Below are positions 11,204-22,137 of a stretch of 64,000 nucleotides of DNA, piece by piece; position 1 is the stretch's first letter, and every line of letters starts with the position of its first letter. Below the pieces are notes generated by a model. It was not told the origin of the DNA. It did no database searches and saw only the letters and a list, made by a program, of their open reading frames with translations. Origin of the DNA: Gentiana macrophylla (lineage: Eukaryota; Streptophyta; Magnoliopsida; Gentianales; Gentianaceae). Location: positions 109,673,845-109,737,844 of the forward strand of contig CM047805.1 of assembly GCA_026214975.1 (NCBI GenBank). The letters are read 5' to 3'. The translations under genes were made by a program, and so were the position numbers.

Positions 11204-11215
11204 TCTCTGATACCA
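11204..11215 (-). promoter_or_regulatory. Copia C primer-binding site (initiator tRNA-Met)
   Basis: The plus strand reads TCTCTGATACCA, the complement of TGGTATCAGAG(A), one mismatch from the standard initiator-Met primer site TGGTATCAGAGC. It directly abuts the LTR start at 11216. Confidence 0.85.
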
Positions 11216-11279
11216 TGTTGAAGTTGTGAAACTGAAAACACAGGACTAAAATAATGAATGAGTTAAGTGACAATGCTGC
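11216..11279 (-). mobile_element. 5' LTR of copia C, left piece
   Basis: Starts TGTTGAAGTTGTGAAACTG next to the primer site, identical in opening to the intact copy at 25542. It stops at 11279, where the Tat element inserted, and continues at 22652. Confidence 0.85.
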
Positions 11280-11791
11280 TGACGATGCCGCCAAATTATG
11301 TCACCTAATTAATCTGGACTCCTATTAATCTAGTGTTGAATGCCTAAGACCCTAATGCACTATAAACATGGTGGTTGTTTGTGTTATTTGTGGCTGAGTC
11401 TAAGAGCTTGTCTTAGATTGCCTACGTATCCTGTAATTGTCCAGGAATCAAGCCTTACATAGTTCATGGATCGTGGTACTTATAGTGATAATGCGTGCCC
11501 TAACCCTAATGTTAGGTCTGTTCTAGCTATTGTCACATTTAACCTTAATGGGCCTTGTCCCTTGCCCAAGTTATCACGCTGATAATGGGCCTTCGTAGTT
11601 GGTGCGGACTCTGTCCTCGAGGTCGATCTAACCGACTTGCGCTAGACCGACTCTGGACCACGGACCTACACTGCTCGAGGGTCGATCGTCGTAAACTACC
11701 TCGTGCCTCGACAGGCATACCTTGGCATTTACTCTTAATCTGAGAGCCAACCGAATGACGACACGTTGAGGGGTGAAACCCTGTATCGTCA
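11280..11791 (-). mobile_element. Tat element 3' LTR (512 bp)
   Basis: TG...CA ends, aligned over its whole length with the LTR at 22138-22646. The bases to its right, TAAGCCCCCAGACT, are the complement of a polypurine tract (AGTCTGGGGGCTTA), so this is the 3' LTR of a minus-strand element. It contains a telo-box-like CCCTAACCCTAA word near 11499, also kept in the other LTR. Confidence 0.93.
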
Positions 11792-12189
11792 TAAGCCCCC
11801 AGACTTGAGAGAGGCAACTCCCGTTGTCCGAGGTCAAATCTGCCATTTTGAAATCATCTTCGAGCTGGATCATCGTTTTGGTGGGAAAAAGCGTTGACGC
11901 TTCGTCTGCCACCTGTAACTCTAGCCAATCGTGGCACTGCATCGTGATGTCATGGCGCACTAATGCCTCGCCTTCCTGCAACCGTAACGTCACTCCTTGA
12001 TTCTCGCGATTTGTAGGGGGTTATAACTCCTTATTACTCCCTCAATCATGTCCTTTCACATCATTTGAAGATTTTGGCAAGCATAAAAGGGAGAGGAGAG
12101 AATCGGAGAAAAGGTATTTCATTCATTTTGCTGCATATTCTCCAAATAACAAAGTAAGCATCCTTCTATTCTTTCTTCTGCATTTATTC
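11792..12189 (+). promoter_or_regulatory. Polypurine tract and candidate promoter of the antisense gene
   Basis: The first ~15 bases are the polypurine tract (complement). Further on the plus strand has GCATAAAAGGGAGAGGAG at about 12081, a TATA-like box roughly 100 bp upstream of the antisense ATG at 12190, then a C/T- and A-rich leader. No long open frame on the plus strand. The minus-strand open stretch 11993-11628 overlaps the LTR and shows nothing recognisable. The promoter role is inferred from position and sequence. Confidence 0.45.
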
Positions 12190-13027
12190 ATGTCTAGCAG
12201 TGCAACTGAGTCTGATAGGAGTATTGAATCACCTTCTCATACCCCAACCTCACTGCCTACTGCCTCTGATCCTCCTCCCCAACCAATTTCAGACGACCCC
12301 ATAGGTGTTCTTAGGGAACCAAAGAAATTGGTGACCAGGATGGAGAGGAAGGGTCCTAAGGGTTGTCTTTCCACCCTTTCCTCTGACGATATTGCAAAAA
12401 TCCGGCAAAATTTTGGCCTTGCCAGCCCCCAATTTGAAACCCAACAGCCTTCTGGCCAACACATGTATGCCGATGAGCCTCCGGAGGGATTCTGCTCGGT
12501 CTACGGGGCCCAACTCTCCAGTGGGCTGAGATTTCCGCTATGTCCGGCCGTCATAGCTATTTTACATCACTATGAGATAAGCATATCTCAACTAGGCCCT
12601 AATGCCATTAGGATTTTTCTAGGGTTTGTGATAGCCTGCTAAGTTGCCGGGGTATGCTTCTCGGTTCCCCTCTTCCGACATTACTATAAGATGGCAAGCA
12701 TGCCATACTAAATGTGGTACACCTTCCAATGAAGGACGAACCGACATGATTTTGTGTCCAAAGGGCCTTCACCTCACGGAGACTGGAAGCCTCGGTTCTT
12801 CTTTCTCCGTCATGGCCTGGATAATCCTTACATCGGACAATGGAGGTCGAGGGGAAAAAGAGACGAAAAACTGGGTAGGGATCCCGCCCCTTATGAGGCC
12901 CGCCGGATGGATGGCTTCAACTTCGAAGTGGCCACCTGAGATCTGAGCCTTCTCTACGGTCTGGCACATCTAGACGATGAGGGACTGATACCCTACGGGA
13001 ACCTTCATGCTCTCGACCAGGAGAACT

Positions 13028-13123
13028 GTAGGATATTTCTCTGCCTATTGTATATGTTTCTCTTTATCGAAGTCCATAACTTGATATTTTTGTTGGTACT
13101 AACCTTATCTTCTCTTTTCGCAG
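13028..13123 (+). other. Proposed intron 1 of the antisense Tat gene
   Basis: Begins GTAGGA after GAGAACT and ends TCTTTTCGCAG before TGGGAAAG. It is T-rich with a pyrimidine tract before the acceptor. Splicing joins a phase-1 end to a phase-1 start and keeps the frame into the Pro-rich exon. The donor is weaker than the GTAAGT consensus. Confidence 0.6.
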
Positions 13124-13617
13124 TGGGAAAGTTGTCTCTTATCACCGACCCGACAAACATTCCGCAGTCGAAGGGCGAGGCTGCTCCGCCTGTCGGAGCT
13201 CAAGAAACCCCTGCCTCGCGAGTGGCCGAGACCAGGGCTCCTCCCCCAATCGAAGAAAGGAGTTCTGCTCAGACCGAGACTACTCATGCCGGCGCTGAGT
13301 CGACAGCCCGTTCGCCCACCCAACCCCCAACCACCGGCGGCTTGCAAGTTCGCTATGGTTCATTGTGGGACGAGGATAAAGAGGACCTGGTCGACATCAC
13401 ACCTCATGTCGGAGGGAGTGTCGAGGAAGCAACGGCTCGATCCAAGAAAAGGCCAACCCCAGCCGAGTTGGTGAAAGATCAACAGAAAAAGGCCAAGAAA
13501 GATAATGTCGGTGAGCCCTCCGTTGAGGCCGAGATCAACATGAATCTAGTAGCTGACGACTGTGTGACCATGGAGGAGAAAGCTCTATCTTCCGCACTTC
13601 TGAGGTCAAGCCATATC

Positions 13618-13711
13618 GTAAGTCACTTGTCTTTCTTTTCCTTTCCCGTTGGTTTCTCTCGAGGCCTGTGCCTTGTATTTGTTATCTGACGCCTTTCTTT
13701 CCTTTTGATAG
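13618..13711 (+). other. Proposed intron 2 of the antisense Tat gene
   Basis: Begins GTAAGTCACTTG, a strong donor, and ends CCTTTTGATAG after a T/C-rich stretch. Both sides are phase 0, so the frame runs from ...RSSHI into NNLLGREAARR. Confidence 0.75.
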
Positions 13712-14452
13712 AATAACCTCCTCGGCAGAGAGGCCGCTAGACGATTGGCTAAGCGTGTTGAATCAGAGGAGGATCTGAGGAGGCAGATCCGCAAGCTGAT
13801 TGATGATAATGTCAAAAAGAGTGCTGCCATAGCTGGCGTTGAGTCTCAATTCGAGACTCTTAAGTGCGAGGCGACTGTCGAGGTCAAGAAGCTGCAGGAT
13901 GCGCTGACGGCTACCGCCGACGACTTGACCCGAGCACAAAACGAGCGGCAGGACCAAGGCAAATGGTTAGCTGATCTGGCCGTGGACTTCGAGAAGAAGC
14001 AGCAGGAGCACAAGGCTTCATCGGCCGACGTGGCACTGGCTCAACGGGAGAGGGACACTCTATAGGTTGATATGGAGAAAGAGAGAGATGCCCTGAAGGC
14101 CGAGCTAGACCAGGCTCGCATGCAGATCGAGGCGGCCAAGGCGACCGTGGTTCCAGAGTACCGGAAGTCGAAGGATCTCGACGCAGATTTGATCGTGCTG
14201 ATGCGTGCGGCTATGAGTGGTGTCTATACTATGGCTGTGGATCAGGCTTCGGTAGCTTATCCGGGATTCAACATATCAACTTTGGTGACGCCGCAGTTCT
14301 ATAACGCCGAGTCGAAAGCCTTGTACGACCAGTACAGTGAGGAATTCCAACAAGGGGAATCTCTGGCCCAAAAGTATGGTCGTCCGACTTCCGCTGCTAA
14401 TGTCGAGTCGACCCCTGCTGATGTCGATCCCACCCCTGATGCTTCTTCTTGA

Positions 14453-15163
14453 TAGTTGTAATAATTTTTGTTGAACTTGGCTTTTATCTGTGTAATTATA
14501 CTTTGCCTTGTCACGGCTGGTCTTTTCGAACTGGCCTTAATTAATGCCGATTTTGCTTCAAGTTTTCCTCGATTTTGTTTAGCATTTGGTTTTTCGGTCT
14601 TTTCTTGTTATTATCTATCTCTTTCACGTTTCGATATCTTTTAGCTTTCGCTTGTCGGGCCTTTGGCTCTGGTTGCTCTTTGCTTATTGATGTCGTGTTG
14701 CCCCCAAGTGTATTATGAACCTTTGGTTCTTATTGCACTTGTTAATCTAGTTTAATTTGAGATCGACTTGATCACCTTAGCATTTTTTGTCGCACGGACT
14801 CGTTCTGCCATAGATGTATCGATCCTGGTCGTTTGGTCCGACTTTCCGAACCTACCCTCTGTCTCAGCATTTTTTGCCCGTTAGGATCGTTCTGCTTTAA
14901 GGCTGGTCGAATTTTCTGCCTTAGCATTTTTTGCCCGTTAGGCTCTTTTGGCTTTGGCTATATTGAGGGATCCGACTTGCGGACTTTCCCTTTTCATTGT
15001 CGACTGCATTGCCTTTGACATTTTGTATCTCGTTAGACTTGTAATGTTAAGGCTGTAAATCATAACACACACAAAAGAATCTCGAGGAAAGACATGTTTA
15101 TTAGAATATTTATAAAATTGTCACATGGACTTATTACAAGGCATAAAAACGTAAAAACAGAAA
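14453..15163. other. Tat 3' untranslated spacer with repeated AGCATTTTTTG motif
   Basis: This non-coding stretch lies between integrase (minus) and the end of the antisense gene (plus). The phrase AGCATTTTTTG(C/T)C recurs at 14779, 14866 and 14923, followed twice by CCGTTAGG. T-rich throughout. Tat elements are known for variable, repeat-bearing 3' regions. No gene seen. Confidence 0.6.
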
Positions 15164-16632
15164 TTAATTTAGATAACACTTAGCTGAAACGTAATACTTC
15201 CTCAAGTTGTTGGCGTGCCACTGTCGAGAAACTGTGGTTCCATCAGCTCGCCCGAGTTGGTAGGATCCTTTGAGGTGAACCTTCAGGATCTGATACGGAC
15301 CTTCCCAATTCGGCTCCAATTTTCCAATCGGTTCCTGTCGACTTGCTTCATTCTTTCTGAGGACTAAATCCCTGACTTTAAAATACTTGTACTTGACCCT
15401 TGAGTTATAGTACTGCAAAATCTTTTGCTTGTATCGAGCCATCCGAGCTGAAGCGATCTCTCTTCGCTCCTCAACACTATCTTTTTCATGCCGAAGATCG
15501 GGGTCATTGGTTTCGATATTGTACGCCAAAAATCGAGGGGAAGGAAGCCCGATCTCGGCGGTAATTACCACCTCGCATCTATAAACCAGGGAGAAGGGAG
15601 TTTCTCCTGTTGACGAATTTGGAGTTGTCCTATACGACCATATGATGCTCGAAAGTTGTGCTGCCCAATCTCTCCCTTCAGCTTCTAACCTCTTTTTCAG
15701 CCCTAGTTTGATCTGTCGATTAGTTTGCTTGACCTGGCCATTTCCCTGTGGGTGAGCGACCGAGGTGAAGTGCTGATTGATGTGATACTCATTACACCAT
15801 TCCCTACCCTTTGATCTTCGAACTAGGTGCCATTGTCTGAGATCAGAGCCCTGGGAATCCCATACCTGCATAAAATATCGATCCACAAGAACTTCTTAAT
15901 GGTCGCGGCTCTGATGTCGGTCAAAGCCTTGGCTTTGACCCACTTCGTGAAGTAGTCCACTGTGACGACCACGTATATGTTGTTACCCGGAGATCGGGGT
16001 ATGGGTCCAACTATGTCGACACCCCACTGATCGAATGGCCAGGCTGATGAGATGACGTTCATTTCTTGGGCCTGTTGGTGGGTGATATTATCATGAATTT
16101 GACAAGTCCTACACCTCTGAACCAGGAAATTCGCATCTCGTTGAAATGACGACAAAAAGTACCCCGCTAGCTTGCATTTTCGGGCAAGCATCCTAGCCCC
16201 ACAATGGTTTCCGCAAGCCCCTCTATGAATTTCTTCGAGAAGATATTCCCCTTCTTCTTCTGATACACATCTCAACCATGGCGCCACAAAGGACCTTCGA
16301 TAAAGGATGGAGTCAAAGAAAGCATATTGAGCTGACCGAAGTCGGATTTTGCGTTCTTGCACCTTATCTGGAGGTAGGATTCCGTCCTTAAGGTAAAAGG
16401 CTATTGGATCCATCCAAGTCGCCTGCTGAATGATCGGTTGTGCCTCTGATTCATTGTAGCTTCTGTCTGTTAACAACTCGACTAAGACTTTCTTGCTCGA
16501 GACGAAGTTCGAAGCTAGCTTAGATAACGCATCAGCTCTCTTGTTTTGGCTTCGAGGGAATTGCTCGATCTGAACCGATTTGAACTTAGGTAGGAGGCTT
16601 TGTACCGCTGTTAAGTAATTCTTCATGGTTTC
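15164..16632 (-). pseudogene. Tat element integrase (frameshifted, catalytic Glu changed)
   Basis: Integrates the element's cDNA. The minus strand reads, in order: the end of the second RNase H (NKRADALSKLAS near 16540); the His/Cys finger (HRGACGNHCGARM...CRTCQ); the first catalytic Asp in FDQWGVDIVGPI; the second in ALISDNGT; then a frameshift at about 15850-15880; then AHPQGNGQVKQTNRQI. The usual third acidic residue sits in NGQVE; here it is Lys, so the DDE triad is broken. The C-terminal part (KYFKVRDLVLRKN, LEPNWEGPYQI) is intact to the stop near 15164. The reading frame upstream is interrupted by a solo LTR at 16633. Confidence 0.92.
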
Positions 16633-18159
16633 TGTCCCGGATTTTATCAATACAAAACAACAAGTAATAAACCGGTTAACCTCAAGTGCAAGGATCGCAG
16701 TATGGAGGCTAATGCCGGGTCGATCTTACGGGGAACTAGACTGTTGTGAACCCTAGCTTTTGTTTTTAACTAATTATTGTCACGAAAACTAACCTAAACA
16801 GGGAACTAAAACTGGACAAACATGCTGAAAATAAACTAGACAGAGGATGAAATCCAAAGCTAGGAAAGATTGAAAGCGATAAACTAAACTAAACTAAAGT
16901 GCAGAAAAAGTAAATTAATCTAACAATTCAAGTTCAAAGGATTAAAATCAAATTATAACGAACGAACAAGCAATTGATCCACCTATCCTATCAACATTCA
17001 ATGCTAATTCGGATTAATTCGTGATCTCCACTCAAGTCGTGATTCACCTAATCGAAGGCATAAACTCCTACTCTCGTAGACAAGTTCGTTTCCTAATCTT
17101 TTCTTTCGATGTTAAAGATTACGTCTTTCTAACCTAGGCGTGAAATCTTTCAATTTCTAATCTAGAAAATCAATCTAATAACTCTCGTTTTAATTAGATC
17201 GAAGATCTATTCTTTTATCACGGTGATCTATCGTTAACATGATTTTCATCAAGTAAACAATCATCAAAGCAAGCATCTTTCGATTAAACATGCAAAAACA
17301 TACAAAACATGATAAAAGAACGAACTTGAAATAGATACTCACAGATTAATCACGAATCAAAACTGAATTGTTGAAGGAAGGCTTCACAACGCTTGTTCAA
17401 GAGGGTTTTAGCCTCTTAGCATCCTTGTTGCAACTCGAATTGATGAAATAAAAGACATGAATCTATCTAATCTAATCTAAGAATTAAATTGCATAAAAGT
17501 AGATAAAACTTGTGTAAAAACGCAGCCAAGCTGCCCCTAGGTTTTTAGGTTCGGAATTGTATGTCTAGGGTTTGAGAAATCGTGCCTATTTATAGATTTT
17601 TAGGTCGGTTTAGGCTAGGCGGTGCTTGGACGCCCGCCCACTATCTTGGACGCTCGTCCCAAAGAAACGAACGGAGGTGAACGCCGGTCTTCTCGGCGCC
17701 CAAACTCTCTCAGATTAAATTTTCCTTCGGACGCCCGTTTAAGGTCTTCAACGCGCCCGTCCAGGGTAGCCGCAAGGTGGACGCTGTCACTTCGATCGAC
17801 GCTTGATCCATCTTCGATCAAAAATGGATTTCTTCAACTCTATCTCTTTTCCTTCTCAATCCAACTCACCATTATCTCCTCTATCTTGATTTAGCTCGAG
17901 TTTTATCAACATTTGATCATCAATTTAGCCTCAAACAAGTACCTACATGACATCAAAACACCGCAAAGCGTAACATAATTCCAATAAACATAAAATCGAA
18001 TTAAAACATATAAATTCACCAACTTTGCGATTAACTCATTAAAAATATTATTTGCTCAATAATTCATTTAAACACTTAATTCCCATGCAATTAATACGAA
18101 TATGGGGGAAAATCGTAATAAAATACAACGTTATAAATCACATAAATTCACCCTTAACA
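16633..18159. mobile_element. Solo LTR nested in the Tat element
   Basis: The block begins TGTCCCGGATTTTATCAATAC and ends CACCCTTAACA, with GTTTC directly repeated on both sides (16628-16632 and 18160-18164). It contains no gag-pol and no internal second LTR copy, so it is best read as a solo LTR of about 1.5 kb left by recombination. It includes a CTCAAGTGCAAGGATCGCAG...GGGTCGATC block typical of some gypsy LTRs and a cluster of GGACGCCCGTCC-like words (17620-17790). The open frames near 17615-17894 come from this GC-rich patch. It splits the second RNase H. Confidence 0.85.
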
Positions 18160-18164
18160 GTTTC

Positions 18165-18404
18165 CTCCTTGGCCTCGTATTCCCCCTTGATATGATTTAC
18201 CACCAACTGCGAGTCGCTGTACACCAACAGATTGTCGACTCCTAATTTCAGAGCAAGTTTCAAACATGTGATCATAGCTTCATATTCATCTTCGTTGTTC
18301 GTCACTTTGAAGTCGAACCGGAGAGCATATGGGAATTCTTCACCCTTTGGACTGATTAGCAGGAGTCTGGCTCATGCCCCCTCTCTACTTGACGCCCCGT
18401 CAAC
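18165..18404 (-). pseudogene. Tat second RNase H (archaeal-type aRNH), split
   Basis: The minus strand reads VDGASS, NNEDEYEA and LLVYSDSQLVVNHIKGEYEA, the D...E...D pattern of the extra RNase H that marks the Tat group. It is then cut by the solo LTR and resumes at 16632 with MKNYLTAVQSLLPKF and FPRSQNKRADALSKL. Two stops precede it (near 18404 and 18372). Known role in the family: removal of RNA from the hybrid, taking over from the decayed first RNase H. Confidence 0.85.
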
Positions 18405-19961
18405 TTAGAGAGTCCACTGTTCGTCTTCACCTTGCTTCTCTTGCTCGAGTTGGATGGAAATTATTTCAGCCAAGAAATCTGCCAGGGCCTGGGCCTTAAC
18501 CGCCATTCGGGCGATGAACTCGATATCATACCGAGCCATTTCAACCACCGATTTTGTTAACCGGCCCGAATTGTCGGGTTTCGCTAAGATCTGCTTCAGT
18601 AGTTGGTCAATAACCACCGTGATGGGATGAGCTTGGAAATACGCCCTCAATTTTCTCGAGGCGTGTACCAAAAATAACGCCAACTTCTCTACTGGTGAGT
18701 ATCGGATCTCGGGCCCATGTAAAGCCTTACTGACAAAATAGATTGGCACTTGGCCATGGATCCCTTCTCGAATTAGAACCGCACTCACTGCTTCTTCACA
18801 TACTGCTAAGTAAACCAACAACTTCTCTCCCTCTCGAGGTGAAGTAAGAGTGGGTAATTCTGACAAATAGGCTTTCAAATCCTCAAAGGCTGTCTGACAT
18901 TCTTCATCCCAGTGAAAAGGACTGGCCTTACGGAGAATCTTAAAAAATGGTAGTGCACGCTGTGCGGATCTTGATAGAAACCTGTTGAGGGCTGCCATTC
19001 GACCGGTAAGTCTCTACACCTCCTTTATGTTTCGGGGTGCAGGCATGTTTTTTAGAATGTCGATCTTGTCCGGGTTCGCTCGAATCCCGTCTTTCGAGAT
19101 CATGTATCCCAAAAATTTCCCCGACCTGACCCCAAAGGTGCACTTCTTCGGATTTAACTTCATCTTCCTGTCTCTCAACACCTCAAACACTTTCCGGGCG
19201 TCAACCAAATGCTGGCTCATGGATCGAATCTTGATGAGCAAGTCATCCACATACACTTCCATGCATCTGCCGATCTGCTTAGCGAAGATTTTGTTGACTA
19301 CTCTCTGGTATGTAGCCCCGGCGTTTTTCAAATGGAACGGCATAGTTACATAGTAGAAAGTGCCGAATTACGTAATGAAATTTGTTTTCTCCGCGTCTCG
19401 AGGATCCATTAGGATTTGATGATACCCCTTATACGCGTCTAAAAATCCAAACACTTCGAAGTCGATAGTAGAGTCCTTGGGACATGCTTTATTAATGTCG
19501 GTGAAGTCCACGCACATACGCCAGCTACCGTCGGGCTTTTCGACTAGCACTAGATTGGCTAGCCATTCGGGATAAAACACCTCTCTTACTATCCTGACGA
19601 TTAGCAGCTTCCCGACTTCTTTCTCTATGGCTTCCACTCGATCCTGCGCAAAACTCCTCTTTTTCTGTCTAACTGCCTTCCTGGCTTGATCTATTTCAAG
19701 TTTATGGACCGCGATATCCGTAGATAGTCCCGGCATGTCATCAGCCCTCCAAGCAAAAATATCTCTAAACTCGATCAGTAGCTCGACCAGTGATTGTTTT
19801 TCTTTGGCCGGGATCCAGGTTCGGACTTGCACACACTGATCCTCTTCGCCTTCCCATAATCGAACTTCGACTGGATCGACCGAAATCCAACTCTTCTCCT
19901 CTTCTTCCTCTGTGATAAGCTCCTCGACCAGGACTTGTTGTGCTGCCATTTCCCCGTTCAT
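18405..19961 (-). pseudogene. Tat reverse transcriptase and first RNase H
   Basis: Copies element RNA into DNA. An N-terminal acidic linker (19961 on) precedes DDMPGLSTDIAVHKL, VEKPDGSWRMCVDFTDINKACPKDS and FLDAYKGYHQI (first catalytic Asp). One in-frame stop at about 19366 follows, then MPFHLKNAGATYQRVVNKIF and the active site EVYVDDLLIK (near 19255). The thumb region LNPKKCTFGV...FLGYMIS follows. After another break near 19010, MAALNRFLSRSAQRALPFF and the RNase H part follow, with IRYSPVEKLALFLVHASRKL and the downstream IEFIARMAVKAQALADFLAE. The frame is kept over most of the length with only a few stops, so this copy decayed recently. Confidence 0.93.
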
Positions 19962-20151
19962 GACAAAGGAATTTAGCTTCGCGCAGCGTCAATGTCTCCC
20001 CTTACTTCATGGGAGCCGTTCCTGGTCGGAAATTTCATGCTGTTATGGAAAGTGGAGATGATATCGCGTAGTTCGAAGAGGGTGGGTCGTCCTAAAATAA
20101 CATTGTATGCTGAGGGGCCTTGACTACTACGTAGTTTAATTCAAGTGTCCT

Positions 20152-20373
20152 CTATTTATCGCCATCTCCGACCCTTGTTAGCAGCTTAATCGATCCTATG
20201 GGTTGAACCGCTTGTCCTGTAAATCCAAATAGAGGAGACGCTAGAGGAGCTATGTCTTTCTCTTTCAGTTTCATCGCCTGGAAATCCGAGTGACATAAGA
20301 TATTTACCGTGCTACAATTATCGACGCAGACCCTCGATACCCGAGCTCGGCTAATTACTGCTTCAATTACCAA
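20152..20373 (-). pseudogene. Tat aspartic protease (active-site Gly changed)
   Basis: The minus strand reads VSRVCVDNCSTVNIL. Tat-type proteases normally have VDNGSS(A/V) here, so the active-site D is kept but the following motif glycine (DNG) is Cys. FGFTGQAVQPIGSIKL follows, the usual flap/second-domain phrase. The protease cuts gag-pol. The region 20374-20562 links it to gag without a clean frame. Confidence 0.8.
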
Positions 20374-20562
20374 ACCCTCACTGTGACTCCGAGACTTGGG
20401 AATGTCATATTTGGGTCCATACCCGATTTCCGTTGTAAATCTCAGTTTCTTGCTTTCCCTCGAGCTGTCAGTTGGCTCTCGACTGGCTCGATCTCTCTTG
20501 GTCTTAGCTGGCCCAAAGATCGTATTGACATAATTATTGGGTCGATTATCATCGTACCTATC

Positions 20563-22089
20563 TCAATCATGGTCGCCCCTGTTGTCTATGTATCGACCTA
20601 GAGATCGATCCTGGCGCGGTGATCGATCCTTATGCCTCTGATTGTCGTGACCACGATCTCGGCCTTGATCAGAATTTTTCTTCTTGTATTCTCTGCGCCC
20701 CCTGGGCTCGTTGCCCTGAGATCTGTCAACCACTTCATCTAGCTTCCCTTCTTGTATACAGGCGTCGATGTCTCTCTTCAGGTCAGAGCATTCCTCCATT
20801 TTGTGGCCTATGTCCTCATGAAACTCGCAATATTTTTTGGGATTTCTCCTTTCTCGAGGCTTTTTTAGTGGATTTGGTTTCCTTGCAATACCCTTCGAGA
20901 TCATAATAGCCAAAACTTCTCCGTGCGACCGGTTGAGTGGGATGAGATCTTTATCATGCGGAGCTCCTTTCTTTCCTTAGCGGTCTGAGATAGGCGCTAT
21001 AATGCGTCCTGCATCGCCGGTTTGGTCTCGGTGTTCATCCTTTGGGTGATTCTTGTTCGGACCTCGAGTGTCCTTCTTTGAATCCATCCAGTCGGAATGG
21101 GTGTGTCTACGCACTGCCTCATCCCCTTGACAGAATTTGTGTACCACATCAACACATTCATCCATGGTATGAGGGACATCCCTGCTCAGCTTCATATACA
21201 ACTTGGTATTACGCAGCCCCCCCACAAACGATGTGATCAGAAGTCGGTCATCTGCGTCCTTGACCAGCATGGCCTCGAGATTGAACCTCTTCAGATATTC
21301 TAGCACTGTTTCGTCTTTCTGTTGCTTCATATTCATGAGGTGTGTGGCGCTTAAGTGAAATTTCTAGTTTACAATAAACGCATCTCAAAACTTGCGAGCT
21401 AACATGGTAAAACTAGAGATTGACACGGGTCGTAGTTTGTTGAACCACTCTCTGGCTCGACCCACGATCAGCGTCTCAAAAGCCCGACATCTCATCGCAT
21501 CGGGTGCGCCATCTAGCCTCATTTGAGATAGATACCTGTGTAATTGATCCTCGGGGTCAGTAGTGCCATCATAGGGTTCTATCTTTGGTATTTTGAATCC
21601 CTTTGGTTTTGGGAACTCTTTGATCTCCTTAGTAAAAGGCGATTGCAACCACAGAGAGACCTGAATTTTCCCCAGAATAACATCCAGCTCTTGCCTGACG
21701 CTGTCCTCATCCATCCATTGATGATTCTGTTGGATTTCACGTCTTTTCCTCTCCACGGAGCTAGAAGAGGCACTGACTTCGTCCCCAGGGGATCCCTTGG
21801 GCTTTTCCACAGCATATTTCTTACCACCATCTACGTGCTGATGTGCCATGAACACCTCTGCTATGATCTTGGCTATCAATTCACGATCAGGCTCCGCCAG
21901 TTGATCCACAATTATTTGGTGTTCCGGGACGAGACCTTGCGTCTTGGTTTGAGGATTCTCGTGGATAGGGTCCATTGCCGGCTCCTTCACTCCTTATGGA
22001 TCCAGATCTACTTGTTCATGGGGCTATGAACCTTGTTGATCCGTGGCCTTGGAATTACCTTTCCTGGCAGTTTTATCCTTTGGAGGCAT
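20563..22089 (-). pseudogene. Tat gag
   Basis: The start is the ATG at 22089 (MPPKDKTARKGNSKATDQ), about 50 bp inside the 5' LTR, followed in the same frame by early stops. The body has KGFKIPKIEPYDGTTDPEDQLHRYLSQM, the DAMRCRAFETLIVGRAREWF core of retrotransposon gag, and RFNLEAMLVKDADDRLLITSFVGGL. It ends with a C-terminal CEFHEDIGHKMEECSDLK finger (CX2HX4HX4C, the usual Tat form) and an Arg/Asp/Gly-rich tail. I count at least four in-frame stops. Gag would form the particle and bind RNA. Confidence 0.92.
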
Positions 22090-22119
22090 CGTGATCCTGG
22101 TGTGTTCAACAATAGATGG

Positions 22120-22137
22120 CCCTTCTTCTAGCGCCAA
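22120..22137 (-). promoter_or_regulatory. Tat primer-binding site
   Basis: On the minus strand TTGGCGCTAGAAGAAGGGCC directly follows the 5' LTR. TGGCGCTAGAAG... begins with TGG like other tRNA 3'-end complements. I do not assign the tRNA species with confidence. Confidence 0.65.

Larger units (their letters stand above)
12190..14452 (+). pseudogene. Antisense, apparently spliced extra gene of the Tat element (Transposase_28 / 'putative gypsy type transposon' domain plus coiled coil)
   Basis: Three plus-strand exons, opposite to gag-pol. Exon 1 (12190-13027) has a Ser/Pro-rich N-terminus, then GFCSVYGAQLSSGLRFPL and ISQLGPNAIRIFLGF, which match my memory of the 'putative gypsy type transposon' family found beside Tat elements. 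It continues with WKPRFFFLRHG and DEGLIPYGNLHALDQEN. Exon 2 (13124-13617) is Pro/Glu-rich. Exon 3 (13712-14452) is a long charged coiled coil ending in an Asp/Pro/Ser-rich tail. Proposed introns are 13028-13123 (GT...TTCGCAG) and 13618-13711 (GTAAGT...GATAG), and both keep the frame. In-frame stops at 12640, near 12708 and 12729, at about 12937, and at 14063 break this copy. The product's role is unknown. Confidence 0.8.

Noticed and set aside
17615..17894. Frames on both strands in a GC-rich patch
   Set aside because: Lie inside the solo LTR in a cluster of GGACGCCCGTCC words; no domain.
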